Shown here piece by piece: positions 24,085 to 34,945 of a stretch of DNA of 64,000 nucleotides. Location: contig CM065647.1 in NCBI GenBank assembly GCA_033220425.1, positions 1,240,001 to 1,304,000 of the forward strand. Reading direction: 5' to 3'. Under the pieces are notes generated by a model. The model was given only the letters and a program-made list of their open reading frames with translations. It was not told where the DNA came from and did no database searches. This DNA comes from Lepraria neglecta. Lineage: Eukaryota; Ascomycota; Lecanoromycetes; Lecanorales; Stereocaulaceae. Made by a program: the position numbers and the translations under genes. Each line of letters begins with the position of its first letter. Position 1 is the stretch's first letter.

Positions 24085-25135
24085 ATGGCTGCTCCAGCTT
24101 CACCAATTTCCCTATCTCGCCAAATCAGCTACACCACCACTGCGTCGTCTGATAAGGATAATATAATCTTTGCCACAAAATGGACCGAAGAGCAAGAAAC
24201 TCGTCTGCTATACTGCCAGACTGAACTCAAGGGCGCTCAAAGGCGCTGGTCTGAGAGCCAGGAACTGTGGATTGAGGAGGTATGTTGCACTCGGAAGAAC
24301 CCTGGGATGAGACCTGGCTCAGTTCAAATTGGCCTAATGATTCTAGCCAGTACCATACTCTGACTTTGTTTCGCAATCAGGTTGAGCACCTCACCGACCT
24401 CAAGAAAGCACACCTCAAAGCGCAGAAGAAAGCACTGAAGCAGCAGGCTCAGGCGAAGAAAGTGGCTGCTATTTGGAAGAAGAAGACTTTCAAGCTATCG
24501 AGGCGTTCGAGCAAAGCCAACACTGGGACTAACACGCCAGCAATGGGTGGACTGTCGAGAGTCAATAGCGGCATCAATACATTCATAACGAATGGACTGT
24601 CGAGGCGTTCGACTGAAGCCAACACTGGCGCTAACACGCCAGCAATGGGCGGATTGTCGAGGCGTTCGAGTGGATTTGTTTCCGGCAATGAAGATAACGA
24701 GGAAGATGACGACACTGACGACGACGAACCTGACGAAGACGAAGACGAAGATGAAGATGAAGAGGACGTGGCAGACGAGGAAGACACCCTCGGAGGATTG
24801 ACGCAGCTGAGCAGGAAAAGCTCTGAGGTAAGACACGAGAATGAGTTCCCGCTCCAGCACTCCACTACAGTCTTGAACGGCAGACCCTTTGCCCCGAGAC
24901 CCGCTCTCACGCCATTGTCAAATCAATACATTTCGCTAACGACTCCGCACACCAGCTCCCTTCCTCAGCGCCCCCATCCCGCCGTCCTTCTCTCAGCAAT
25001 GCCCTCCGCAAACTCAGCATCTCAGGCATTCGTCGACGAAGCACCATCCCAGATGGGGAGGACGACAGTGGAAGTCCAGCTGGTGACAGTAGTCTATCTG
25101 CGCCGAGCAGTCCGGGGTTGAGACGAAGGGGTTAG
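24085..25135 (+). CDS. Ser/Arg- and Asp/Glu-rich protein with internal repeats
   Basis: Three exons, 24085-24279, 24381-24827 and 24956-25135, are all in phase 0 and give 273 residues. Intron 2 (128 bp) has GTAAGA, a CTAAC branch site and CACCAG. If it is not removed the frame stays open but gives a much less plausible tail; the spliced tail reads SRRPSLSNALRKLSISGIRR and ends APSSPGLRRRG, with phosphorylation-type RRxS sites. The N-terminal 100 residues form a basic coiled-coil-like helix (KKAHLKAQKKALKQQAQAKK). The middle has a repeat (see 24500-24680), followed by an acidic run of more than 30 Asp/Glu. No enzyme motif is seen. The composition fits a scaffold or cytoskeleton-associated protein, but that is a guess. 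Confidence 0.65.
24500..24680 (+). repeat. Coding minisatellite, LSRRS...NTPAMGG units
   Basis: Units of about 45-57 bp encode LSRRSSKANTGTNTPAMGG, LSRVNSGINTFITNG, LSRRSTEANTGANTPAMGG and LSRRSSGF. Units 1 and 3 are nearly the same at DNA level. All lengths are multiples of three, so copy number could change without breaking the frame. Confidence 0.8.
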
Positions 25136-25584
25136 ATATCTAGGAGCGTAGGTAAGTCCTCAAGATGCTTTGTTGGATGGGATGCTCGATGGAGAAATGC
25201 TTTGCAGGGATGATGTGTTACGACAGGATGGAGCTGTAAAATACAACACGACTTTATTGATAGGCAGCTTGATCACGGGAAATTCGTCAAGCGTGGCAGA
25301 TGTCAATCTGCGAGAGCGCATAATAATAGCAGTAGCCAAAGAATCAATCCCATTTCTCTAAAAGAAAAGCTCTCAATTCTTTACAAAGCCTGTCCCTAGA
25401 AGCGATCCAGAATTCAACCCAAAGCCCATTCCATCAAGAAGTATCTTTACAAATCCTTTTCGCCGTAATGATCCTACCCATACCAAACCCAAATCCTGAC
25501 CCCCAATCCTATTCCAAGCCCCATCTCATCAAAAGAGGTTCCACCCAGAGCATCCATCCATCCACCATCACACCTCACCCCACC
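25136..25584. other. Convergent 3' region
   Basis: Lies between the 3' ends of two convergent genes. No further feature seen. Confidence 0.45.
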
Positions 25585-27945
25585 TCACCGCCTAACCCGA
25601 TGCTCCAACGTCAACATCCCAACACTAGTAATAGGCAACGGCCAATCCGCCCTAACACTCTCAACCGCATGTTCCGTCTCGCTCCCATCACCACTATATT
25701 CACTCCCCGTCACACTGCCCTCCGTCCCCCTCGCCACATTCGAGTCGGCGAAACTATCAGGACTCCGTGGTTGTGGTTGTGTATGCGTCCGTGTATTGGG
25801 ACTTCTTTGCTGCTTAGGCGTATGCGACTGATAGAGACCACGACCGTGACTGGGCACAGGGAAAGCTTTGTTCCTCTTTTCTAGAATATCCGTGCTCTTG
25901 TCCACTTTAAGCGCTGGTGGTTGCTCACTCGATTTTACGTCACCCAAGCCCCAAATCGAGCTCTCGTTCCCGGTCCCGTTCGCCGACGTCGTGGGACGGA
26001 TTCCTGGGGTCGGGGGAGGGGAGAAATGCGGGGCTTCGCCTGAGCCCCAGATCATGCTGTCTTGGGTTGAGATGATAGAGGGAGGCCGAAGCATTCCTGT
26101 GTGCAGGTGTGAGAGGTCGCCGAGGCCCCAGACTGTGCTTTCTTGGTAAGATGACATGCTTGCTGGGCGGATGCTGCCTACGCCTAGATCGAAGGAGTGG
26201 TGCCCTGGAAGACTCAGTTTTCGCTTCTCTTCTTGCTTGAATTTGCCGTGGCTATGCCCATTCTTCTTTATGAGTTGGTATTTTGAGGTGGGTTCTTCCT
26301 CGCTGAATGTATGGTCCATGTCCATAGGTTGGGTTAACGGGTTGCCACATTCGCAGGTGCATTTCCGCTTCCTCCCTAGACCCCATTCTACCCATCCTCC
26401 CCACTTTTGCTCTAGGTCTTTTGTGTGGATACGGTCTTTTGCTTCTTTTTGTATGCCGAGTCTGCAGAGCTGGACTAGCTCGACGATGGAGCCCCAGAAT
26501 TTCATGTCCTTTTTCTCGCGTTGTCCTGCCTCTTTGGCTAGCATGTCGATCCACTTTGTTACCTGTGGGAGATTCTTGTGGAAAGACGAGTCGGGAGGTG
26601 CGTTGCCTCGGCCAGCCTGACGGTTCAGGCGGCAGCGGTGGGAGGCGAAGGATTTGGGGGTATGTTGAAGGATCATGGAGAGGAGGGTGAGGTGGATGGT
26701 GGTAAGAGAGAAGACGTCGGAGGAGTAGGCTCTCTTGTTGTGTGTAGAGGAGGCACCGGAGGAAGAGGGGGCGCGTTGAGGAGGGGCGAAGGTGGTTATG
26801 ACCGCGTTTCGAGGCCGAGTAGTGCCTGAAGATCCAGAGGAAGCGGACTTGGAGCCTCTGCGTGTTGGCGATCCTGGCGAAGGTGGCGGCAGTGCGAGAC
26901 TATCTTTTGGGTCCACAGGCGTTGGCTTGGGAATACGACGAGCTGTGCGGCCACCGCCAGGGAGGATTGTCCTCAGAGCTGCTGTTTCGTGGAGGCAGGG
27001 TTTGCGGATCCAATTCTCAGGAGGAGAGTGGTCGTAGAGCTCGCTGCTGTATGGCTGGGACATATCCGTGACATCGAGGGCTTTGATTGCGCTGTAGTCG
27101 TTCATGTAGATGGTGTTCTTGTGGTCGACTGTTATCGCAGACGGACGGAGAGTCTGGTGTGAGAAGCCTTTGCCGTGAAGGTAGGCTAGGGCAGATGTGA
27201 GGCAGTGTGTCCAGGTCAAGAAGACGTTTCGCCTCTCATATTTCTCGAGTATTTTGAAAGCCTTCGGTGGTTCATCGAGGAACGCCTTCAGCGTCATCTC
27301 TGTTGGTGGAGTGAGGAGTATGTAGTTGAAGTCATCCTGTGAGTAGGTTGCCCAGACGGAGACAAGGTGTGGATGCTGGATGGTCGTGAGAGCCTTGAGC
27401 TGCATAATGAAATGCACTTCGTCGATGCCAATGTCGCCAAGAGTTGCAACTTTCTTCCTCGTGTAGACTTGATTCTGGACACGGACTTGATCGCTGGATG
27501 GGTGGGTAGTAATGCCCGGCCGCTTTGCTGTAGCTTCCACTGGAACGACCTCCCACGTGCCATAGTCGACATGTCCGCCAGGCTCAAGCTCTTGTATGAG
27601 GAAGTTGAATTGTTCGCGGTAGAACTTCTTGTCCAATGTCTCGGACTTTCCACCAAAGAGGTTAAGCTCCCACAAGGTATCTTGGGACAAGGGAAGGTCA
27701 TCATCAGCGAGAGACCTGTCTATAGCCTCGAAGACCTTCTCTGGAACGCCGATCTGGTTGAGAATGAGGAAAATGCGCGGGCTCCTTTCGAGGATCCAGT
27801 CGAGGTAGGTATCGTCTGTCAAGCCATCTCCGAATGCTAGCACGCTATGGAGGGTGTCCACATGCCTCTTCGACCCCAGCTCCCTCTCCAGATAGTCCTG
27901 ATTGACAGTAGCATCGATTCTCTCGGTAGACCACCAAGCAGTCAT
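25585..27945 (-). CDS. Protein kinase-like pseudokinase, 786 residues
   Basis: One uninterrupted frame of 786 residues starts MTAWWSTERIDATVNQDY. Residues about 150-320 follow a protein-kinase fold: a VYTRKKVA strand in the place of the ATP-binding lysine, a helix and hinge (YILLTPPTEMTLKAFL), and YLHGKGFSHQTLRPSAITV where active kinases have HRDLKPxN. DYSAIKA, preceded by MN, stands where DFG is expected. The catalytic Asp of HRD and the DFG Asp are thus both replaced, so catalysis is unlikely. Before the domain is an N-terminal region of 140 residues; after it comes a Ser/Pro-rich tail with repeated short motifs (STVWGLGDLS, DSMIWGSGEA, SSIWGLGDVK) spaced 30-50 residues apart. It may act as a scaffold or binding partner. 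The partner is unknown. Confidence 0.8.
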   Translation of the reverse strand: MTAWWSTERIDATVNQDYLERELGSKRHVDTLHSVLAFGDGLTDDTYLDWILERSPRIFLILNQIGVPEKVFEAIDRSLADDDLPLSQDTLWELNLFGGKSETLDKKFYREQFNFLIQELEPGGHVDYGTWEVVPVEATAKRPGITTHPSSDQVRVQNQVYTRKKVATLGDIGIDEVHFIMQLKALTTIQHPHLVSVWATYSQDDFNYILLTPPTEMTLKAFLDEPPKAFKILEKYERRNVFLTWTHCLTSALAYLHGKGFSHQTLRPSAITVDHKNTIYMNDYSAIKALDVTDMSQPYSSELYDHSPPENWIRKPCLHETAALRTILPGGGRTARRIPKPTPVDPKDSLALPPPSPGSPTRRGSKSASSGSSGTTRPRNAVITTFAPPQRAPSSSGASSTHNKRAYSSDVFSLTTIHLTLLSMILQHTPKSFASHRCRLNRQAGRGNAPPDSSFHKNLPQVTKWIDMLAKEAGQREKKDMKFWGSIVELVQLCRLGIQKEAKDRIHTKDLEQKWGGWVEWGLGRKRKCTCECGNPLTQPMDMDHTFSEEEPTSKYQLIKKNGHSHGKFKQEEKRKLSLPGHHSFDLGVGSIRPASMSSYQESTVWGLGDLSHLHTGMLRPPSIISTQDSMIWGSGEAPHFSPPPTPGIRPTTSANGTGNESSIWGLGDVKSSEQPPALKVDKSTDILEKRNKAFPVPSHGRGLYQSHTPKQQRSPNTRTHTQPQPRSPDSFADSNVARGTEGSVTGSEYSGDGSETEHAVESVRADWPLPITSVGMLTLEHRVRR

Positions 27946-29213
27946 AATCGACGAGATAATAGCATGTTCCGGTGGTAAGCCAGGTCAGTGAGATGCCGTG
28001 AGAAGGTGACAGCAATCAGCATGATTGGGCATGTGAGACTCTGTGCATTATCGTGTCGAAGCTCGAGCTTGCGCTGTGGGGTCCAGGACACATGGCAAAA
28101 TGGCTATGGCTCGACCATGCAGGACGCCATATTTCGATTAGGAAGATAACGTGCATGGCGCATCGTATGCGGCATACCAACGAAATAAGGCGTACGTTAA
28201 ATCTTTTGGTGATATCCGACGCAGTATGACGGCTATAGCAAGGGTGGCTTTGGTAGCTTTTGCCCAGATCCTTTTTTTGCGGCTGGTTCACCCAATCCCA
28301 CGCAGGGGCTTCAATAACGCCGTATGGCCGATCTCACGCTCCTCGCTTCGAGAAAAAAAGCATTGCCTGTCGATATAAAAAGGTTTGACTTCCTGCATGC
28401 GTCTGACTACCTTGACTCGATCATGTCGATGTCTCTTTTGGTGTCTCACTGCGTCGCCCAGCCGCCTCATTCCCAGTTCTTGCATTCAGCTCCTGGTTCT
28501 GGCCCCGCTTCTTCTCCGTGTTGGAATAAAATTCGTGAGAGGCTTCCGGACTGCTCTAAAATAGTCTTGGCTGCCATTGGCGGAATCTGGTAAGCAAGGG
28601 ACAGATGTAGTTGATAGTAGGGATTGCAGTCCGCGAGCACGAGGGTTCATCGGCCACTCAGCTGGCAACGGGATCCTTCAGTAAGGCTCCATTTCGTTCC
28701 CAGCGCCATAGGCTTGATTACATGGAAGGCGATGCGATTATTGGATGAAAAGGTCGAGATAAGGTATTAGTAGGTTAGTCGGTATCAAACTAATCCAGTA
28801 GGTCCCTGTCAACTTAAACTTCTCAATGACACTTTTGCGCTACCGTGACTCGCGGGCGGCGAGAATTCCGAAAAGCTACTTTGAGTAGCCTCAACGGGAT
28901 CCGGCAAGATATCTTCTACAGCGTGGGATGTGAAAATGTTTAGGACTTTATGTTGGATTCGCGACTTCGATTTTGACCCTGAATGACTGTTTAAGAGAGT
29001 CATCGCGAACATACAGAGATCTAGGTAAGGAAACATGCATTTGACAGGGAGACAGGCCAAAGTTACCAGACGTCTAGGTAGATTTCCCGAGTCACGAGAA
29101 GCCTTGGCTCTCAAGGCAGCAAAATACCTCATATTTACGCTCGTGATCCTCTTCTCAAATTCGAGCCATTTTATCATTTCCTGCTGCGTGTATTATTGCA
29201 AACATACAGCGTC
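27946..29213. other. Divergent intergenic region, 1.3 kb
   Basis: Lies between two genes transcribed away from each other, so it should hold both promoters. A TATA-like GATATAAAAAGG occurs at about 28372-28383. Short frames occur on both strands but none is supported. Confidence 0.4.
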
Positions 29214-30651
29214 ATGAAGATTGTCATCGTCGGCGCTGGCATCAGTGGTCTCACCACCTATCTCTTCCTCAAAAAGCTGCTTCCATTAGCATTACCGCCT
29301 AGCATACCACTTGAGTTTGTGATATACGAAAAGCACCATGCAGCCGCGGAGAAAGGCCATGCTTCAGGCTCTACCACTGTAGGCGGGGCATTGGGCATTG
29401 CACCAAACGGCTTACACGTACTACGAGATCTAGACCAACATCTCTTTCAAAAAGTAGTCGCGCAAGGCTACTCCGTCTCTCATTTTGGCATGCGTAATGC
29501 CCATGGCTGGACCATCGCTCGTTTCCCTGCTACAGATTTCAGCAATCCTCCAATACACACGGTACTCATCAGCCGGCAGAAGTTCTGGGATTGCCTCCGA
29601 GAATCTGTGCCAGATGATACCATTGTGCATGCAAATATCTCCGAAGTCGCGTGCGGAGAGCGTCAACGTCCCCGCATAAAGTTTGCAGACGCGTCCACAG
29701 ACGTCGAAGCTGATCTGATCATTGGTGCTGATGGCGTTAGGAGCGTCGTCAAAAGGTCTGTTACTGGAGACGGCGAGCAGGATTCTCTCCCTGCTATATT
29801 CGAGTGAGTAATTTACTCGGAACCCTGCTACGATCCGTAGACTCACATGCCGCAGAGGTCTGGTTGGTGTAGGCGGTTTCATACCAGCTACTACGCTCGG
29901 CCAAAACTACCCATCGGGTCAACTTACCTTGACGTTTGGATCTCACGGCTTTTTGGGGTACGGTCCGTGCTGCCTCATGCCAGAAGCGGATCAAAGTCAA
30001 TATGGATCAAACAGAGCAGACCGCATCCCCTCCACGCTAGCTAACGACGCGGTTTGGTGGTCCACATACCAACTTGACCATCTTCCCGAGACTGCTAACA
30101 TCGATTTTGAAGATATTAAAGCCCAATTCCAACAGCGACATTCCAATTTCAAAGACCCAATCATTCAGACCATTATCTCTAATGTGAACATCGATTCCAT
30201 CTACCCAACATGGACAACCCCATCCCTCCCAACCTGGTCCGACTCCAACGTCGTCCTCGTCGGCGACGCAGCTCATGCTCTCCAAACTAGCTCAGGGCAA
30301 GGAGCATCACAAGCCTTGGAAGACGCTCAAGTCTTAGCTATGCTGCTTGCACATTATCTCCGCCAATGTAATCCAGAGCTCCAAATAGAGAACGGGATCA
30401 GTCTCGCACTCAAGCAATACGTCGAACTTCGCAAACCCCGTGTAGAGCGGATCGCGGAGCGTGCGAAGATAATGGGAGATATGAAACGCAAAAAGGGAAT
30501 GGTGGAGGAGTGGGTTACGTATTTCTTTATCTGGGCGATGGGGGTGTTGCCAAGGAAGTGGAATTCTTATGATTTGTTTTTGCTGGGAGAGCTGCCTGGG
30601 GAGAAGGTTAGGGAGTTTTTAGCTGGGGAGGATGAAGGTAGGGGGAGATGA
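29214..30651 (+). CDS. FAD-dependent monooxygenase, salicylate-hydroxylase-like
   Basis: Exons 29214-29803 and 29856-30651 are joined by a 52-bp intron (GTGAGT...GCAG) and give 461 residues. The N-terminal dinucleotide-binding motif is VIVGAGISGLTT at residues 5-16. The DG motif DLIIGADGVRSVVKR lies near residues 166-180. The GD motif VVLVGDAAHALQTSSGQGAS has its Asp near 334. This order defines class A flavin monooxygenases, which hydroxylate aromatic or terpenoid substrates using NAD(P)H. The C-terminal 60 residues include a hydrophobic patch (WVTYFFIWAMGVLP) that may touch a membrane. There is no cluster of biosynthetic genes next to it, so the substrate is unknown. The ATG chosen starts directly before the FAD strand, as usual in this family. 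Confidence 0.87.
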
Positions 30652-30796
30652 TGAGGTAGGGAGGTAGGGATGTAAGATTTGTTGGGGATGGGATGCTGGT
30701 GTGGTGTGAGGAGGGATCAGACTTTACTCCTACTTTGTATTTATATGTACTCGACTCAAAAGCATATATAGTATCAAATCCATCCAATGTACTAGT

Positions 30797-31120
30797 CCTA
30801 TCTCGGTTTCGGAAGTCCCCCTATTGAGCGTCGTGTCAAAGTCTTTGACGCACTAATCCCATCTCAGTTTCTGGAGTTCTTCTGTTGAGCACAGTGAGCC
30901 GTCTTACAGCTCTCATAACCCGCAGAGCTCTAGGAGAAGTCACAGGCTAGTCCTACTTCATCCATCGAGTTTCGTCCGTTGAGCATCGTGAACCTCCTCT
31001 ACTAATCCTAAGCATCTTTAAAAAGTCTTAAAGATCCTAAAACCCCTCAAGCCAGTGTTTAACACACTGGTTCGTTTCGAGTTGCAAAAGTTCCCTTATT
31101 GAGCGTCCATAGTGTCCGAC
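30797..31120. repeat. Degenerate repeat units carrying TTGAGC
   Basis: Four related units share an ACTARTCC-like start, a TTTCGGAAGT-like middle and a TTGAGC core at 30825, 30885, 30979 and 31099, spaced 60, 94 and 120 bp. The first two units are most alike. The function is unknown. They lie just downstream of the monooxygenase gene. Confidence 0.45.
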
Positions 31121-31504
31121 TCGGACGACTTGGGGCCGCGTTTGGCAACCATGATTTCAAGTTATGGATTATTTTGCCAAGGAAATCTGCCAGGTGAAGC
31201 AGCATTTTCTTGCTCAACGCCCAAGCCAAACTTCGCATTTCCCGCTCTTGCTCCCTAGCTTTTGGTACGAGCCATTACGGCAACTTTCTCTAAACTGCCA
31301 GCATGAAACTCGATTGAATCTAATAGCTCTGATTTCTAGACTTGAGACCAGTAAATGTTCATTAGCTACGTATGTTAGACTTACAGCTCTATGGTACAGT
31401 GCTATCTATACAGAGGAAATTCGTCAATGTATACATATGCCTTTGAGACTTCTTCGGAGATCATGAGCCAGCATGATCAGGTCGGGAGATTTGATTATCC
31501 AGGA

Positions 31505-34500
31505 TTATTTTGCAGTTTTGCACCAACATCTCCCGTCCCCTTCCCGTTCGACCTGGATTAGCACGTCCATGTGACGTCCGCTCAAAAATGCTGCCGCTCT
31601 CTCCTTGACGTCCTCCAGATCTGTCGCTTTGTGTGCAATGACGTGAATAACTCCGAGGACTTTTCGGCTCTCGCCCTCTTCCAGCCAGAACTTGGGGACA
31701 GCGTAGCTAACTACCCCTCGGAGGCCGGCAAGACCCGCCAGGGCCTCTCTAAGATCGTACTCTGTGTTATCCGGAACGGTAAGAAGCAATTTGCGGGCCG
31801 AGGACTTGACTAGCGGTACGGCGGACGCGAATATGAGTATAGCGATGAGGCAAGAGGCGAGAGGGTCAAAACCTGACCAATCGGTGTAATGAATAAGAAT
31901 GGTGGAGATGACGACTGCCACAGAGCCAAGCGTATCAGCCAGCACGTGCAGGAAGATGCCTTCCATATTTTCATTGCCGTGGTCGTGATGCTTGTGACTA
32001 TGAGAGTCATGACCGTGGGCAAGGGAATGAGGATGAACCGGCTTAGATGGAGTAGCTGGGAAGGACGAGTAGACCGAAGGACTCGGAGTTGCTCCTGCCG
32101 AAAGGTGGTCGTGAAGATGGTTGTGATTTTGGATACCGTTCAAGAGGGGGTCGTGTTTCGAAGCAGAATGCTCATGGTCATGGTGAGAATGGTCGTGCTG
32201 CGAGTGGTCGTGATGAGAATGATCGTGGTGAGAATGATCAGCTGCATGATCATGACCCGCATGCGAGTGATCTCCATGGTCATGTCCGCCATGATCATGT
32301 CCCCCATGAGAGTGGCCATGATGTGCGTGACCGAAAGCTGTTAAGCCGACGATGTTGACTACCAATCCGAGGGTGCTGACTGTGAGCAACTCTCCAAGCT
32401 GGGTTATGCGCGCGCCGTCTGCCAGACGCTCAATGGCTTCATAGATAATCTCGATGCTTATGAGCCTATATTGGGAGTTAGTATCTGCGGTTTGACCAAG
32501 CAGGAAGGGTAACATACATCAAGAAAATACCATTGGCAAAACCAGCGAGCGTGTCCATTTTGCCATAACCGTATGGAAACCGCTCGCTGGGAGGCCATTT
32601 ACTCATCACAGCCGCACACAGACCCACCACGAGCGCAAGGCAGTCAAAGAACATATGGATGCTATCACTCAGTAGACCCAGCGATCCTGTCACTAGCCCA
32701 TAGAAAGTCTGGACCAACATGAATCCGAAGTTGAGACTACGTACAGCATTAGCAACCACAACCAAAAAGTGGAACAATTAGGACGTACCACATGAAGTAG
32801 AATATCCGCCGTGAGTCCTTCTCGGCTAGAATGCTGTGAAGCAATGGCCAAGGTGGGACGCTCTGGATCAAGAACGCGGAAAACCTTGACATTTGCCCAT
32901 GCTCAATAGAATGTAATTTTGCTGGGGGGTGGTGATGATGATGATGGTTGGAACGCGAAGAAATGGAAGATGCTGTATGGGTATCACGTTTCAAGGCTGC
33001 GAAAGAAATGCCGACGAGAATGCTCTGATATGCAAATGAGCTCCACAGACTACCTCCCAATTGCGTGAGAAGGAAAGATGACATTAGTGACCCAAGCACA
33101 AGCCCAAGTCCTTTGTTGCTTCGGAGACTTTTTGGCTCGGCCGTTGTCAAAGCCAGTGCTGCCGCGCATCCAGAAAGTATTTCCCAATAAATTTGACCTG
33201 AAGAGAAGGATTCGCCATCTGGGCTGAAGAAGAAGGCGATTATGAGACTGACAATGCCTATTGCGATGCCGCTCAAGAGAGTGAGATTCACGTCCTGCGG
33301 AGAGGATATCATTGGCGATGATTTGTGCATTTTGGGAGACCGGGGTGCCAGCTGTGGAGGTGCCTCCCAAGGTGTCGCAAGAACTGCTGAGGTTTTGGAC
33401 TCTGAGGCCGGGGTCGACGATGTACCGACAGACATCTTAGGTCTAGCAGATGGAAAGGGCGGGGCTAGAACCAGGACCGACAGCCCAAGGGCTACGTAGC
33501 CCAGCAGAATATTGACTGACCCAGATTGGTTGGTCAAGCCTGTGAGATCGCACGCCAATTGGAAGAAGATTGCCCCGATTGTCCATTGTCGGTGAGTCAA
33601 CAGACGCCGCCATCCTTGTATCCTTGTAAGATCTGTGGCCTCATCTTCGATAGCTAGGATATTCGAAGCTAGTCCGGCGAGCATGACCAACCCCACTCGA
33701 GCTGCTCCTAGCTTTGAAGTGGCGTAGAAGGGTAGTCCCACTGTGAGTATCCTTCCAGCTATCCTGCGAGCTATGTCGGCCAATTTTGACTTTTCCACTC
33801 CTTCAATCCCACCGAGTGACTTCTTTCGTCTGTCCAAACTTGCTGAGGGCTTCCAGACTTTGCCTTTCAATCCAACAGCCACAAGCGTGACCGATGTCAA
33901 CGAACATACAAGAAGCCATTCATGTCTGGCGTGTAGATCCAATTGTGCGGATTGAGGGAGATCACTTTTCTTCGACTGAGATGTCAAAAGAACCCCGAAA
34001 GCCAGTGATGCTAGGACGTAGGGAAGTGGCACTAGTATTGAACTGACGGCTTCTGCTGTGGTGATTGATTTTACACTGTTAGAGTCAGCGCTGTCTATCG
34101 AAAGACTATGTACCGCCGGAGCTCATACCTTTCTCCGGGACCAATGCTCGATGCCCGGAATCTTTGGGTGGTAGTCGCAGCTGGAAATCCGTATCCATGC
34201 CCGTCTCTTTCAAGCTGCAGGTGGGTGGGGAGCCCCACGCTTTTACGCCGCTCCGTGCTCTTTGACCTATCATCGGTAGGGGTCGAGAAGGACGCGTGTG
34301 GCGAGGGAAGGTTGAAGCTTGGCGGTGTTTGCTCTTGACGTGACTCATGGAACATGTCTGCCGATTTGTGGTGTTGATGCTGGGGTAGCATTTGAGGTTT
34401 GAGGAGGTCGTTGGTTGGAGGCCCTCCGTTCATCTGGTATCCTCCGTTGAAAGAGACGGAATGTAAGGGGCTCCGTTGTACAGGCGGTTTCCTACTATGT

Positions 34501-34568
34501 GAATGATCATGATGTATTCCAGTATGACTATGACCATTAATGGTGGGGGGAAGGGCGTAAGTCGCCAT
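31505..34568 (-). CDS. MSC2: Zinc transporter of the cation diffusion facilitator family, Msc2-like
   Basis: Four exons, 34568-34129, 34075-32789, 32736-32518 and 32465-31505, are joined by introns of 52-53 bp and give 968 residues. The N-terminus is His/Pro-rich; about ten extra membrane segments follow (exon 2), as in Msc2/ZnT5-type proteins. Then comes the CDF core with LLSDSIHMFFDCLALVVGL (zinc-site His and Asp near 603 and 607) and GIFLHVLADTLGSVAVVIST (His and Asp near 822 and 826). Between them is a loop of about 55 residues made mostly of His-Asp and His-Gly pairs (about residues 695-748), likely to bind zinc. The cytoplasmic C-terminal domain follows. Yeast Msc2 works with Zrg17 in the ER membrane to supply zinc to the secretory pathway. 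The gene is divergent from ALG1 and shares its promoter region. Confidence 0.88.
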
Positions 34569-34945
34569 CGCGCAGCGCCTTCCCTAGACAATGTATGCTA
34601 TGAGTTTCTTGATATCATTTCTGAAGGCCGCAAAACGAGGAAGCGACGAGGCTGAGAGTCAGATCCGGCTGCTCAATCAGTGATAATACTGTTTGGAAAG
34701 ATGGTCGCAATTGCTGCTTGCGGATGCCCGTTTAGGGGATGGTGGTCCGCTGAGAGAATATAAAGGATTATGTCTGCGGAGAAACTTCGGCCCGTAGCGC
34801 CATCGGGATTGCTTCGACCCATGGATGAAATCAAGCCCTGCCAGGGAAATTGCTGAATCAACTAGCCCGGGCTTTGGACATGTTCAATAGTTTTCCAATA
34901 TGCTGTTGATTCCCGTTTCCCTGTGCTCTCGAGTAGCAGCCCCTC
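34569..34945. promoter_or_regulatory. Shared divergent promoter of MSC2 and ALG1
   Basis: These 377 bp separate the two start codons of genes read in opposite directions, so both core promoters must lie here or in untranslated leaders. I could not pick out a firm TATA box or a known transcription factor site. Confidence 0.6.

Noticed and set aside
28324-28593. 89-codon plus-strand frame ending at a donor-like GTAAGC
   Set aside because: No downstream exon, no family pattern; low-complexity residues suggest chance.
28809-29177. 122-codon minus-strand frame upstream of the monooxygenase
   Set aside because: Lies in the likely promoter and no family or splice support was seen.
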